Shown piece by piece: positions 11,602 to 23,925 of a stretch of 64,000 bases of DNA; position 1 is the first letter of the stretch, and each line of letters starts with the position of its first letter. Origin of the DNA: Whitmania pigra (Eukaryota > Annelida > Clitellata > Hirudinida > Haemopidae); the NCBI GenBank assembly GCA_021613335.1, contig JAJTWR010000113.1, positions 2,995,001 to 3,059,000 of the forward strand. Reading direction: 5' to 3'. The notes below the pieces were generated by a model. That model was not told the origin of the DNA and ran no database searches. It saw only the letters and a list, made by a program, of their open reading frames with translations. Position numbers and translations under genes: made by a program.

Positions 11602-11936
11602 GCCAGTTATGAATCTAAGATTGCGGCCGAACTCCCCAAAACTTCCAAAACCTTTTCAAAGTAGCAGCTCTATTGAGCCAACAAACTGCAGTGAAATACA
11701 GAATATCAGGGTAACGAGAGTCCAGTTCTTCTAAAAATGACTTAAATTGTCGATGGTTCAATCCTCTAGCACGAATGAAATTCAAACACTGTACCACATC
11801 TTTCATGACATCACGATTTCGAAAAAAAAATCAAAATTAAAGTACATTTATAAAAATCGAAATATTATTCGGAGGCCACACCAACTGGTCTGGCGGGCTG
11901 GGTTGTGGCTCGCGGGCCGCCTGTTGCACACCCCTG
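11602..11936 (-). mobile_element. hAT (Charlie-like) fragment with transposase piece
   Basis: The minus strand starts at 11936 with CAGGGGTGTGCAACAGGCGG, a typical hAT-Charlie terminal sequence. It then reads into a transposase segment (11806-11615) containing FIRARGLNHRQFKSFLEEL and FTAVCWLNRA. The same motif block occurs in the element at 36124-37608 (LIRSHGLNHRQFRDILKDAE...TSAIWLN), so both belong to one transposase branch, which also gave the vertebrate GTF2IRD2/EPM2AIP1-like genes. The other terminus and the target duplication are not visible. It is a broken copy. Confidence 0.75.
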
Positions 11937-14900
11937 GTTTAAACCTTCCTGGGAATTCATAGCAGGAATTCTTCTTAGTGGATCAGTTGTGCATATATCT
12001 GTATTCATGTGTCGTCCTCCTAATGTCTTAAAGTCGTCTGACTATTCGAACATAGCAACAGCAGCATTTTATGCATTCGTAATCAGTGCTTTTCTTATCT
12101 GAGTTTTCTTTCAAATTGGAAAAAAACGAGGAATATTTCATTATTTAAAAGTTTCTAGCTCTTGCTTCTGAATATTTAATGTTGAATTGAAACAAAAAAT
12201 TGAAACGGTTGCTGCATTATTATGAATGTTGTGTGAAATCAAAAAAACTTAGACTTATTTATTTTATTTATTTTAGACTTATTATTTTTAAGCAAGAGGA
12301 TTTACAAAAATGTTTGAATTGTGTTCTATTTTCAATAAAAATTGGATTTGCTTTGATTAAAATTTAAAAGATCAAAAGATGTTCTTAATTTCCGGTGTGA
12401 CTTAAGTCATGATCATCTTCATGGCATTTTAATAACTTTCCTAAAACCAAGTTTCTCATAAGAATCACATGACATCCCCAATGATCATCATTATTTGTGT
12501 GCGTGCAAGTTATCTTAGTTACCCGCCTTGCACATCTGACTATATAAATGAAATATATTATTATTACATCGTTTTTTCACCTTCATCGTCGAAGTCATAA
12601 TCTATTATCATCCTTTTACTCACAGACGATTTTGAAGATCTCTTCTCCCCTGTTTTAGCTGATATTTGTACATTAATGAATATCTTAATTATTTAATTAA
12701 TAAAAAAATGTTAAGAATATCTTTATTTACAGCGCTCAATTGGTGGATGTAAATAAAATGAAAGGTAGAAATTGAATAAATGATTCTCTTCTATTTAATC
12801 ACGGATATTAATTCTTTACTTTTCCATTTTATTTTTTCGACGTTGCCAGAGATCCGGCGATGCTGCCAAATTGGTTTTTACAGACACAGTGGTGCATTAT
12901 TGATAAAAATGTTGCTTGACGATGGTTGTGCAATCAACAAATATTATTTATATTGTTTGCACAAAAATATAGTAATAATTTTTATACTATAGTGCATAAA
13001 AGACTCTTCCCAAAGCTTTCAAGGAAAGTATTGCAGCAAATCACATTATAACAATTTTGAAATTTAATATATGCAAGTAGAAAAACTTGTACAATGGTAG
13101 AATATTTATGAGAGATATTTGAATGCGCTGAATACTTGAATCACTACAAAGTGTACATATCTAAGGCCAACGAAATGATCCTTTTCAGAACTCTTAAACA
13201 AAAATATTTTAATCTGGATGGAAGTCAATACTATCAATGCTACTTATAAAACTTAAATGAGAGTTAATAATGAAATTTTAGCACACTGCAAAAAGGAAGC
13301 TTTATTGCGGTTCTGGGTTGCAGTTTATCAAAACGCATGACCTCATTAGCCTATCGAAAATGAATTCAAAATTCCTCAAACTATGGTGAAACCTTGGAGA
13401 GGTTCTTGTCTCCATTTTCTAAATGATATGATATTATTATAAATATGATATTGTGAATATTATGGTAACTATGTTTTAGAATGATTACACGTCTCTAAAT
13501 ATCTCCAAGTTGTTCGGAGAATTTTACCAGCAATGAATAATCAAGTTTATGATGGCATCACTAGGAATCGACCGGAGATCCCGGCCGCGGCAAAGTTTAG
13601 CCGGGGAATGCCGTAATCTGAAAGAAATTTAGATACTTTTCTAAAGGCGAACCTCTATTCCACATCTGAATTCAAGTTATCGTAAAGTCCCTCATTTGGC
13701 GGAATAAAATCGCTAGGTCATAGAAGATCCTGCGAACGGCTGTTATTTGAGCTCCTCTTGGAACCGCACCAAAACGAAAGTCTTAACCACTCGTGTAACG
13801 ACATCTGGTACTAATAATTCATAATAATTAACAATACTTATCATAACCAATTAAATTGTCCTATACTTTGGAAATGACACACTGCTCTCAATGTACTTAT
13901 ACTTAAGAAACACTAATGCTTCCATAATCTTTGGCAAAAGTCTCACCGTCTCAATGTCACTAAGAACTCCCTTCACTATCACTTGGACTGGTAGGTGGGC
14001 CCTCCATTCATCCATCCGTCCATCAATCAACCCAACCATCCATCCATTGGCTTACCACGGCTAGCAGCTCGATGCGGCACAACTTACAGAAGGAAATGGT
14101 CATCCGAGACACCTACCCTTTTCTCCTTCATGTACTTTTTATTTATGTCTGCCTTCTCAAAGACAGGGACGTCGTTTCAGTTTTTTCAAGATGACAAAAC
14201 CGCGTACAACTTTAACTCAGGCGTCCCAAAAACAATGATAAAGCGGAAGAAAAACTTTGTAACATATAAAGAATATTCAAATATTTTAATAAACATATAA
14301 AGAATATTCAAATATTTTAATAAACATAATAAAAAATATTCAAAAGTTTTAATAAACATAAATTGAAAAATTGCCAAATTAACATTTTTGTAATTGATTA
14401 AAAATGTCAACCGATTAATTAATTGGTTATTTCTGCAGCCTTATTTATTATTATTTATTTTAATCTACCATTTTCAAAGCAACATCACTTCACGGAATGA
14501 CACTGAAAAAGTGCGTTTTAAATGCTTAAAAATCTCGGACTAATTTTTGTCATCCACCCTCAACTTTCATCCTTTTGACTCATTAATTACCAAATACCAA
14601 ATGGTATTTCATCTCTCTCTTAATATTATTAAATTAATTTAATTTACATAGCACCATTCGTTTGTCGTAAACTGCTCCAAATATTTCAGCGGTCCCAAGA
14701 TGACAAAAAAACAAACAAAATTAAGGAATAAAAGTTTCCAACCGAAAATCGAAATTCATCGTCAAAATGTCTTGGAAATTCGACAGCAACACTCAGCATC
14801 TATTGGATCTTCATGGATTGGACAATTCTTTCTTTTCTTTGAGTTATGTAGATTTTTTAAAATTATTATTATTAATATTAATGTAAAATAGCATCCCTCA

Positions 14901-16060
14901 GTAGGTGGTGATTTGATTACAGTTCAAAGTGGATTCTTCTTCTTGTCGTTTCACGTGTGAAGCAGCAGGTAGTTGCTCGTCAGTTCAGAATAAATTGATA
15001 TTTAATAAATATATAAATATTTCTTATTTTAAATATGCTTGAAAAACATTTATTTATAATTTACAATTTATTTTTATTCAAGACATCATTTTTACAATAG
15101 AACGAAAATAATATTCTGGCATGTTAGATGTTATAAAATTAATTTTTCCAGTAATGAAATATAATTTTATTATGCGTCACAACATCCAATAACTGAAAAA
15201 TATTTTAAAACATAAAAACAAAATGATCATTATGATTTTTTTAATCATTCCGGTCTCCCACTCTCATAAAATCCACAAAAAGTGGATTAAAAGAATGGCT
15301 TTTTACTAATTAATGTTATTTTTACATTCTCGAAGTTTGTTGTTTCTTTTAATAAAAGAATTCATGTTTTTATCAGGATGTGAAAACGAATTTTATGTAC
15401 TAGTCGAAGTGGGCCAAAATTCACCTCAAACACATTTAAAAGAAATATTATCAATTTGATTTTCTAAAAAATAAAGGTAATACAAACTATTAAAATAAAA
15501 TAAATTATTTAAAATAATATTAGTTATAATTATTATAATTTAAAATGTGATATCACTGACTTATTTCTTTTTATCCAATTAAGAAAACTTTCTCCAATAA
15601 TGTCGATTTAATTGCATTTCTCATGGAACCACAAAATGTCAGACAAAATCATTTCAGATATCGTAATACGAAAAGATAACAAAATTATTGCATAATAAAT
15701 GTCATTATTTTACATCAAACAATACAAGTTGCTATAATTTATTTCAAATATGTTTTTTCAGTATTTTATGTTATTTACATAATGTCATAAACAAATTGGA
15801 TCTATTAATTAACAAACACAATTCACCTACTTGCCTTGTATAAATTATTATTGTTATTACATAGATTATATTATTTAACAGTGTTATTAGCGATTATAAT
15901 TAAATTAATTTTCAGTTTTTAAACTAATTTACAATGTGTTTAAAAGACACGATTGATTGTTTTAGATATCTAAGGTCGGATAATTTTGTTCAATGTATAC
16001 CGACTAATTCAGAGTTGTGACGCAAAGAGGTCATATAAAAGTATTTGGAATATATGTGTT
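11937..16060. other. 4-kb gene-poor stretch
   Basis: AT-rich sequence with several short open frames and no recognised protein. A GC-richer block lies at 13560-13790 (CCCGGCCGCGG at about 13579), and a CATC-rich block at 13995-14050. Near 14403-14440 a palindromic CCGATTAATTAATTGG followed by CTGCAGCC resembles the DNA-transposon ends at 16136 and 37894. A 63-codon open frame (14700-14891) starts after an acceptor-like TTTCAG but is unrecognised. Confidence 0.4.
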
Positions 16061-16136
16061 ATAATTAACCGAATTTAATCGATTAAAATAATTTTCGATT
16101 AATCAATCAAAAAATTTTCAATCGTTTGCAGCCCTA
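16061..16136 (-). mobile_element. MITE terminus (TAGGGCTGCAAACGATT type)
   Basis: On the minus strand the sequence begins TAGGGCTGCAAACGATTG and continues with TTTTTTGATTGATTAATCG. A closely similar end occurs at about 37820-37894. This end type belongs to hAT-like miniature elements. No opposite end or target duplication could be identified. Confidence 0.55.
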
Positions 16137-17043
16137 AAATTCAGACTTCCGATAGAACTTAATTTCTTTTTTCAACTTTGGAAATCTCACAAAATCAGAG
16201 GCGATCAAAAATTGCTTCGAGAGTTTGAAAAGTGCAGAGGAACCAGCGACGTTTGCAGAAGCTGGAGGCGACATTATTGTCATTATTTTTTGTTTGAAAG
16301 AGTTTTATTCATAAATATTCATATTTTTTCCCATAAATTTTCATTTCAAACATAATACGGCTCCTTTTTTATATTTGTATATTTTATATTTTTTATATTT
16401 GTTTGGGTTTTTTAACTCTGATATTTGTGCAAAGTGGCTAACTAGAAAAGTGTGAAAAATGATTTTTTTTATACTACTAACACCAATGCATCTTCATTCT
16501 GAACCAAGCCATAACCTTAATCCAGCCCTTACAACTTTCATGATTTTAAAAAAATGGTTTTCACATTTAATTCAATAAATCAACCCTCCTTTTCCGTGGA
16601 ACAAATTATCACGAAACGAGAAAATTTGTCACTGATTCGAGCGATGCATTCGTTTCTATTGGCTAATTTTAGCTCCACAAACCGCTTTTGACTCTCAAAC
16701 TGAAATTGCAAATTGTACGTTATTTAACCTTTATTATGTTAGTATTTTGTGGTTATTATTACATGTTATTCCAGTGGCAGAGCTAGGGTATTTTGCGCCA
16801 GTGGACGAACTATAAAATTGGCGCCCCCATCCACCCCGTTTAATCACATTTTTCTATTGCATCGAATAAGGAAAAAAATTAAATTATAATGAAACATTGT
16901 ATTTAAAGAAGCAAATTTATAGAAATGTTGAATAAAATAATGAATAACAATGGTGACTGATGTAATGATGGCGTTTCTGCTGAGATCTATGAACTCACCT
17001 GCCAGCATTTTCTGACGATCGTTCAAGTGGAAATCCTGGACAT

Positions 17044-17091
17044 AAAAAAATCATCATCATCATCATCATCAATATCATCAACAACAACAAT

Positions 17092-17126
<35 letters not shown>

Positions 17127-17128
17127 GT
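17044..17128. repeat. (TCA)n/(CAA)n microsatellite
   Basis: Two blocks of TCATCATCA separated by CAACAACAACAATA, inside the older hAT copy. Confidence 0.85.
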
Positions 17129-17280
17129 GACTCATTCAGTCATTGCTGTATTCTGAATTACCGTCTACAAAAGATTTAATTTCTTGATTTCGCTGTCGCA
17201 AACTGGTTTTTGACATAAGCAAATTCTCTTTTTTCCAAATGTCTCTCTTGCAACTTCAAGAAAAGCAAGATCTCTTAGGG

Positions 17281-17899
17281 CAGTGGTATACAATCTGTTT
17301 TGGTAAATGGCTACAAATAGAATTCAGAGAACCTCCGGGGGCCGAGCGAATGAGAGTGTGTAAAATAGAATTCAAATTTTATACCTCATCAACATCAAGA
17401 CGACGCAAGCAATAAGACACATGTACTTAGGGAGAATAAGGACAAATTTTTAAACTAGATTGGCTGATATTCATAGTAAATCTTGACAATTTTGAGTTGA
17501 CGAGAATACACAAATTTGACGACTGAGTCTCCATGTCTGCAACAGGCTTTGAGATATCAGACTGTTTGTAATGTGCATAACAATGATAAATAATCAAATA
17601 TCAAAAATGGCGGAGGCTGTGGATGTCTACTGAGTCGAGGTGTATGGAAAGCTGCAAAATCACGACTCACTCTTATTATTTATTGGTATGGCATAGCTGC
17701 CACGCCATGGAACTAGTCATTAACTCGAATGTTTACTAGTCCAGCGAGAAAAGAATTTTAAAATTAAAGATGCATGCCTCTGTGCTTCCTCCGTGTTCAT
17801 TCACGAATATTTGACTGAAAGACCTATTTTTTTAATTTTCTTGTAAGCCTTCGTGGTCCACATGACGGCTGGTCTCGGGTCTGAGGTTGTACACCACTG
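17281..17899. mobile_element. hAT-type element inserted into an older hAT copy
   Basis: Begins CAGTGGTATACAATC and ends with its inverted counterpart TTGTACACCACTG. The flanks TCTTAGGG and GCCTAGAT are a plausible diverged 8-bp target duplication. The flanking sequence is continuous with the related element at 31.4 kb when this block is removed, which independently defines the insertion. No transposase is recognised inside. Confidence 0.65.
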
Positions 17900-17950
17900 G
17901 CCTAGATGATCCTGTCCCATCGAAGCACGCAAGTTTCAATTTCCTAAACA

Positions 17951-19800
17951 ACCGCTTGCAATTGAAACTGATGTTAATAAAATTTGCAGTGAAATTAAGA
18001 AATTTGGAAATAAGTCATTTTCTTAAAAAAAACCATGAAGATCCAATGAAAATAGAACTAATAGAATTTCATTCCGGTGACTGAGTATTATTTTGCAATC
18101 GTCAATTTCTGTACTGTTGCGACATAAATATGTCTTCCTTTTTGTACTCAAGTGTCAATTGACAATTATGTTGTCTCCAGTTTCTGGACCAAAGCTTAAA
18201 TCTGAACTCTGGCAGACTTAACCACGTTATTTTACTATTTTTATTAGCTCATTCAAAATCACTTACAATCAATTACAATGAAATGTACTATTATTCTTCT
18301 TGAATATATAATGAAATAAATGAACATTCTAAATATTTTTAATAAAATAGATGATCATTTTAAATATTCTTAATGGACTTGAAATTAACCATTACATTAA
18401 GATTTGCTGCCATAGATGTTGCTCGTTTGTCATCTTACCAAGGATGGTTTTAATTAATGACTTCACATTTAAATCTTTTGACAAAAATACTTTTGTCTAA
18501 CATAAAGTTTTATTCAATTCAAGTCTTCAGAACAGTAAAACGTAAACATAAATAAAAATTAATAAGAAAAACTTAAATTCCATTCAGAAAGCAACTTCAC
18601 CGAATTAATTACTGCACAACCAAAGTAAAATTAAGCAATTTTCATCTTAAAATCTTAAAAATAACTCTTTAATTTCGAGGAAGGCCTTAAAATTGAAAAA
18701 TAGAAGAAATTAGGATGATCAACGGTAAAAGAACCTAAACTTACTTTAACGACACCTGTGCTGGAAGATGAAGATGAGGAGGAGGAAGGCAACGATATGA
18801 TGAAATTTCGATAAAAGCAGGCAGTTTTTATTATGTGATTTATAACAAAAACTGAAAATTAAATTAAATTTTATGAACAGCCTCGATGACGAAATTTATA
18901 ATAAAAATTTTAAAAATTGAATTGAACATGTTATAACAAACATATTATATTATAAATTACAGCAATAATAAATAATAGTAACATTACAACCTTTATTATT
19001 ATTTATTAGTAAGCATTTTAGAATCATTTTTTAAATTTTATTAAACTTCAGGATAAAAAAAAGATGACAAACACATCCAAGAAAAAAAAAGTCGTCTCGA
19101 GCGAAAATAATGAGGAATGTCGTCTAATCAAAATTGCTGAAGAGGTGTTCAGACATAATAAGCAATTTTTTTTAATAACAAATATCATCAATTGTATTAG
19201 AATGTTATTTTGTTCCTACAAACTTAATTTATTATACTGATATATATTTTTAGATAATATCTGATTACCGCTACATCGCAATTATTATGATATTTACTGT
19301 AACATTACTTGCAAAAATGCCAACTCGGATCAAATCTCTACTTTAAAATCCACTTTTTTGCGGCTTAAATGTTCCTTATTCATACCTTTTTTCCGAGTAT
19401 TTTATAGCAAAATATTTCAAAATCTGATTAAATATGGATAAATATAATACAATATTCTGAAGGTAATGGATTTCTGGGAAAGACTTCTTAGCCAATTGGC
19501 TTCAAAAGCCATCTTTAAATATCAGCATCACCGGTGCTTGAAACTTTTTAGAGAAAGAAAAAAAATTGTTTCTATCATCACACTCCAGTAATTAATAAAA
19601 TGTCCTCATCCACAAAAAAAACGCACTAAAAACTTACCTCTTCCATTAAAATATTTTTAAAAATAAAATGAAATTATATTTAAATTAATTAATACAAGAA
19701 ATGCTTATCAAGAACAATATTATTGCATTCATGTAAAAATTTCTAAAATATCACAAGCTCTTCTCATCATCATCATCTCCCTATAGCTCCCCCCTAAAAA
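17951..19800. other. intergenic, no recognised gene
   Basis: Plain AT-rich sequence. The 17887-18084 open frame crosses a transposon boundary and is not supported. A short acidic codon run (GAAGATGAAGATGAGGAGGAGG, about 18768-18790) is low-complexity. Confidence 0.4.
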
Positions 19801-19837
19801 CTGCTACATACGGATTGGTGATAAGGAGTGAGAAATG

Positions 19838-20139
19838 GCGATTGCAATTAGCCCCAGACTTTCAAGTTTCATTCAACAGAACGAGTGACAATACCCCGCC
19901 CAGCAATTGCAAAATGTTTTCACAATCCATATCCTCCACAGACAACATTAGTGAACTTGTTGACCTCATTCACAGCAAACTCACTTTTAAAGCCCATATT
20001 CAACAACATCATTCACAAAGCCTTTGTCAGATTAGGTCTAATTCGCAAATGCTTTTGCTTAAGAGATAAGCGAATATTGACCAGAGCGTATTGCACTCAT
20101 CTCCGATCAATCCTCGAATACACAGTCCAGAGCCCCCAT
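19838..20139 (+). mobile_element. LINE reverse-transcriptase C-terminal fragment
   Basis: Two overlapping frames together give a typical non-LTR retrotransposon thumb region: LTFKAHIQ, then HKAFVRLGLIRKCFCLRDKR, then ILTRAYCTHLRSILEYTVQ. In intact elements this is followed by WSPH. The frame switch near 19990-20010 shows decay. It ends at a SINE-like sequence. Confidence 0.75.
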
Positions 20140-20250
20140 AACAAGCAGCTCATAACGGCGGTGAAAGCAACAGTCGTTATGTGTCGTTTTCGCAACCCAG
20201 CTCAAACCACCAGGGAGCGCCCTTGGGTATGGGCGATATATAAATGATGG
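20140..20250 (+). mobile_element. tRNA-type SINE 3' part
   Basis: Contains a pol III B-box-like core (TGTCGTTTTCGCAACCCAGC) followed by GGGAGCGCCCTTGGGTATGG and GCGATATATAAATG. The same core and CGC-tail words occur in the SINE-like units at 48445 and, on the minus strand, at 30130. Confidence 0.55.
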
Positions 20251-20368
20251 ATCGATTAAGAAGTGCCTTCACATCATATCTGGACACATAAGGAACTCAA
20301 AAATAAATTCGTCTAATTACAAAACAGTACTGCACCGTTCCCGAATTCCCCGTTTTTTGTGTTCGTGT

Positions 20369-20980
20369 CAGTGTTGAGCAAATGTTAAATAAAAAGTTAC
20401 TAACAAGCTTAAACTATTTCTTTTTGTCACAAACAAAATTTAACTAAGTTAAAAAAGTTTATGTAATAAATGTAATTTAACTCTTTTTAGCTAAAAGGTT
20501 TAACTAACAGAATTTAGTTACTATCAGAATATTCACGGAATGCCAAATTATACATTAAAATATTTGTTCCACATTTTGCAAGTGAACATTATACCTGTAT
20601 TGTACCTGCTTACACAGATTCGCCTATATTTTAACTTATCTAACTAGGTTCACTTCCTTTTCAATTCTGCAGCCCAGGTATTACCATGTCATGAAACTAT
20701 TGCAATCTGCATTTTAAAATTTAAATCTGTTTTGTGGTTGCAAATTTTGATTTTGCACGTGAAGTTTTATTTTTCTGAAAATAAAAATGTATAACAATGA
20801 GTCATTTTGTCCACTGATACTGATATATGATAAAATAAATGTGTTAAAAAGTTGGAAAAAGCTATGAAAGTTTAACAATTTTTTTAGTTGAAACATTTTA
20901 AAGTAGATAACTTAACCAAACCTATTTAGTTGCAAATTAGTTAAAGTTTAGCTTACAAAAATAAGTTATTGCATATCACT
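20369..20980. mobile_element. possible AT-rich MITE with GTTTAACTAA subterminal words
   Basis: Starts CAGTGTTGAGCAAATG and ends near CATATCACTT, a weak inverted match. Inside are many TTTAACTAAGTTAAA-like words, in the style of the element at 5838. A clear target duplication is lacking, so the call is tentative. Confidence 0.35.
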
Positions 20981-21470
20981 TAATGGTTATTCTTGACTCT
21001 TTGTTGAAATAAATAAATAAAATAAATATAATTGAATCGTTTTAAAAAAAAATCTCGGGTTTATCTAGCGCAGATAAGAATTGCTTGGAATTTGAAAGCT
21101 ATCCAAAAACATGAACGATTTGTAATATCGGTTGACTATTTTATAATATAAAATTACGTAAAGAATTGTCAAGTCAATTTCCCCATATCTTTATTTTAAT
21201 TGATTTATTTTTCAATGTTGCCTTGATCTACTCTCCAAAATACACTTTATTATTACTAATGCTTCTAATTATTACTAATTTATTCAGATGTATTAAGATT
21301 TCGGCGTACTGATTAATGATGGATGTGTTTGTTTGCTTTCAACTATTTTGTTAAACAACTCAATGTTCAATCATTTTATGATGTTTATTATAAAGTAAAA
21401 CGTTAAATTAATAATCGAAAGCCATGTTTACATATGTTTATAAAGGGGTTTTAAGCGGATTTCACGAAGT

Positions 21471-22340
21471 TCAAATGAAGTTCTTGGCGTGTTCCAGGAT
21501 CCAAGGATGATTCAAAACTTGTTCACTTGTGTACCGTTTCTCTGGGTTCTTCTCCAAAAGTTTCGAGATCAGGTCTTTCGCTCCTTCTAACACGAAATAA
21601 TCATATTCTCTGTTCACATAGTAATTATCTCTCACAATGGAGTTAAAGAGTGAATCAATACATTCATCGCAATCTTGGTAAACACAATTCCCACTTGGTG
21701 CGAAAGGCAACGTCCCATAGATCATTTCGAATAAGACAATTCCCAAACTCCATATGTCACACAATTTGGTGGAATGCTTGTCACTTCCCAAGCACAAATA
21801 AGCAACTTCTGGGGCCATATGCGAAGGAGTTCCAGCAAATGAAATAAAAATATCATTTCCATGATCGTCAGAACATGATTTCCTCGACGCTCCTCATGCT
21901 AATCCGAAATCTATGAGTTTGACAGGAAATATGTTCTCACTTGAACACATGATATTTTCTGCTTTCACATCTCTGTGTGCTATGTCAAATTGGTGAAGAT
22001 ATTTTAAAGCAACTGCTACATTTCTTATAACTCTTGCTGTGACCTTTTCTCCCAGCAATCCGAGGACCCCAAGCCAACAAACAACGATCCGTGGTTTAAC
22101 TTTTCCATGACTGTACAAATGGGAATTTTCCAAATAATAATCTTCCATTTGCACAAAGTTCGGATGACCCACTACCATTGACAATATATCTAATTCTACT
22201 TTGGCATCTTTGATTCCTTTCAGGTCTTTCATGTTAATGGCTTTTAATGAGTAATGGCGTTTCGTGAATTTGTTGACGACAGTTTTAATGCCACCGTTCA
22301 TACCAGTGCCAATGATTTTCTTGGTGAGTTGATATGTGAG
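21471..22340 (-). pseudogene. MNK-like protein kinase, interrupted by a stop and a frame disturbance
   Basis: An acceptor (ATTTCAG) at 22340 opens an exon encoding nearly a whole CAMK/MNK-type kinase domain. It has the glycine loop IIGTGMNGG, the VAIK-type lysine in YSLKAI, a C-helix glutamate in KVELDIL, the catalytic loop HRDVKAEN, DFG in KLIDFGLA, MAPEV, the F-helix CDIWSLGIVLFE, a Cys-containing insert (SGNCVYQDCDEC) and the C-lobe end RYTSEQVLNHPWI. An in-frame TGA at 21894-21896 sits straight after DFGLA. The related fragment at 3680-4153 has TGG there. In the hinge region (about 22080-22115) the expected sequence, with VMEKLNHGSL, appears in another frame. These defects suggest a dead gene, although the domain is otherwise well preserved. 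Unmodelled splicing or sequence errors remain possible. Confidence 0.75.
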
Positions 22341-22354
22341 CTGAAATTGTCGCT

Positions 22355-23110
22355 TTATATTTTACAGGTCAACGTTTTGTTTAAAGTATTTTCGAAGGCA
22401 TTTGCTTTAATCATGGATTGTTCTGAAATGCTATAATTCATTACTGCACCGAGCATATAATTGCAAACGTGGTTCTCTTTGAATGTATTGGTATATTTCT
22501 TAATCCAAGGATGTTGCAAGACTTTCTCTGGAGTGTAGCGCTTGACTGGATCTTTTTCCAGCAACTTTGAAATGAGGTCCCTGCCTTCGGAGGAAATGTA
22601 GCACCATGTAATCGGCAAATCGTGATTTTCTTCCGTGATTTTGGCCAAGATCCTGCTCAAGCAGAAGTAGCAAGAATCCTTTATGCAACATGAACAACTT
22701 CCAGAGCTTGTGTATGGCTTGGTTCCAGCAGAAATTTCGAACATGATTGCACCCAAATTCCACATATCGCATTGTTTGCTATAGAAACCATTGATTCCAA
22801 AGAACCACTTGGCAACCTCGGGAGCCACGTATGAAGGAGTTGTTAGAAAGTTTGGCAACATGTCGTCGTTATTTTCGCGAAGTTGTTCTTCACACCTCAC
22901 CGCCATTTCAAATCCAGTCAGTTTAACAGGAAACTTTTTCTCGTCATTACAGCAAAAAATATTTTCGAATTTCAAGTTTCTGTATGCAATATCGCGTTGG
23001 TGGAGATGATGCAAGCCCTCTGATATTCCTTTTATGACTTTTGCAGCGAATTGCCCAGTAACCGGTCCATTAAATAGTAAAGTCGGATTTACACCATTTT
23101 GACTCTTCCC
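22355..23110 (-). CDS. MNK-like pseudokinase, N-lobe not found
   Basis: Open frame of at least 219 codons, extending upstream to about 23100 in frame (GQFAAKVIKGISEGLHHLHQ precedes the catalytic loop). It encodes a kinase C-lobe with the MNK-style Cys cluster (SGSCSCCIKDSCYFCLSR) and the ending SSEGRDLISKLLEKDPVKRY...QHPWIKKY. Key catalytic residues are lost: the HRD loop reads YRNLKFEN, with the catalytic Asp replaced by Asn, and DFG reads GFE. APE is intact (VAPEV). No glycine loop or VAIK lysine is seen before a repeat array begins at about 23300. It lies directly upstream, on the same strand, of the second kinase domain (22340-21471). The two could be parts of one tandem-domain gene or two duplicated genes. 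The frame is clean over the C-lobe, so it may be an expressed pseudokinase or a truncated relic. Confidence 0.6.
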   Translation of the reverse strand, partial: GKSQNGVNPTLLFNGPVTGQFAAKVIKGISEGLHHLHQRDIAYRNLKFENIFCCNDEKKFPVKLTGFEMAVRCEEQLRENNDDMLPNFLTTPSYVAPEVAKWFFGINGFYSKQCDMWNLGAIMFEISAGTKPYTSSGSCSCCIKDSCYFCLSRILAKITEENHDLPITWCYISSEGRDLISKLLEKDPVKRYTPEKVLQHPWIKKYTNTFKENHVCNYMLGAVMNYSISEQSMIKANAFENTLNKTLTCKI

Positions 23111-23261
23111 AGCCTGACTTTATCAACAATCCTTTTATGTTGGCCGATTATAAGTTAAGGTGCTAGTAATTATCAGGTTGCCTGATCATTCGAAATATTT
23201 GTATTTAAGATTTAAAGAAGATTCGATATGAATAATTAGTATATTTATTATCATACTTATA

Positions 23262-23296
23262 GTGCGTTTGGCTATGCTATGAACGGCGCTATAGAA
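23262..23296 (+). mobile_element. SINE/LINE-like 3' end joined to an ATT array
   Basis: The words GAACGGCGCTATAGAAATAAG immediately before the ATT array match the usual 3' end of tRNA-derived SINEs with ATT tails. The 5' body is not recognisable. Confidence 0.4.
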
Positions 23297-23585
<289 letters not shown>

Positions 23586-23925
23586 TTGATGATGATGTAT
23601 TGTCGTGGTTGAATTAAATTAAGCTACGCAATCTAATAAACAACGGATTAATTGTTGATAATAAAATATATCTCAGTGCTTCCACTTCAAACCAATATCA
23701 ATATTTCAAGTTTATCCAAGGTGATGCTGGACAATTCCAAGCAAACTTAGTTAATTATTGTTTATGTTCTTGATTTAAACGTCAAATCCTGTCGCATTAA
23801 TTCCGGACATTATATTGAAGATTTATAAATACTTCAAAAATAATCAATTTAAGCAATCCTGATTTGGATTTAAGGTCTAAAAATAAATTTGGGCTGGATA
23901 TAATGTTTAAAACGGTTTTCTTGTT

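Larger units (their letters stand above)
16772..17950. mobile_element. old hAT copy (CAGTGGCAGAGCTAGGG end) interrupted by a younger element
   Basis: The start CAGTGGCAGAGCTAGGGTAT and the following TTTTGCGCC...ATTGGCGCCC match the left end of the element at 31079. The match to that element resumes around 17163-17280. It is interrupted by the insertion at 17281-17899 and continues directly after it with GATGATCCTGTCCCAT, the counterpart of the 31.4-kb copy. On the minus strand these pieces encode the transposase C-terminus (ASMGQD..., then ARETFGK-like). A (TCA)n array lies inside at 17044-17128. The right terminus is not seen, so the end coordinate is approximate. Confidence 0.65.
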
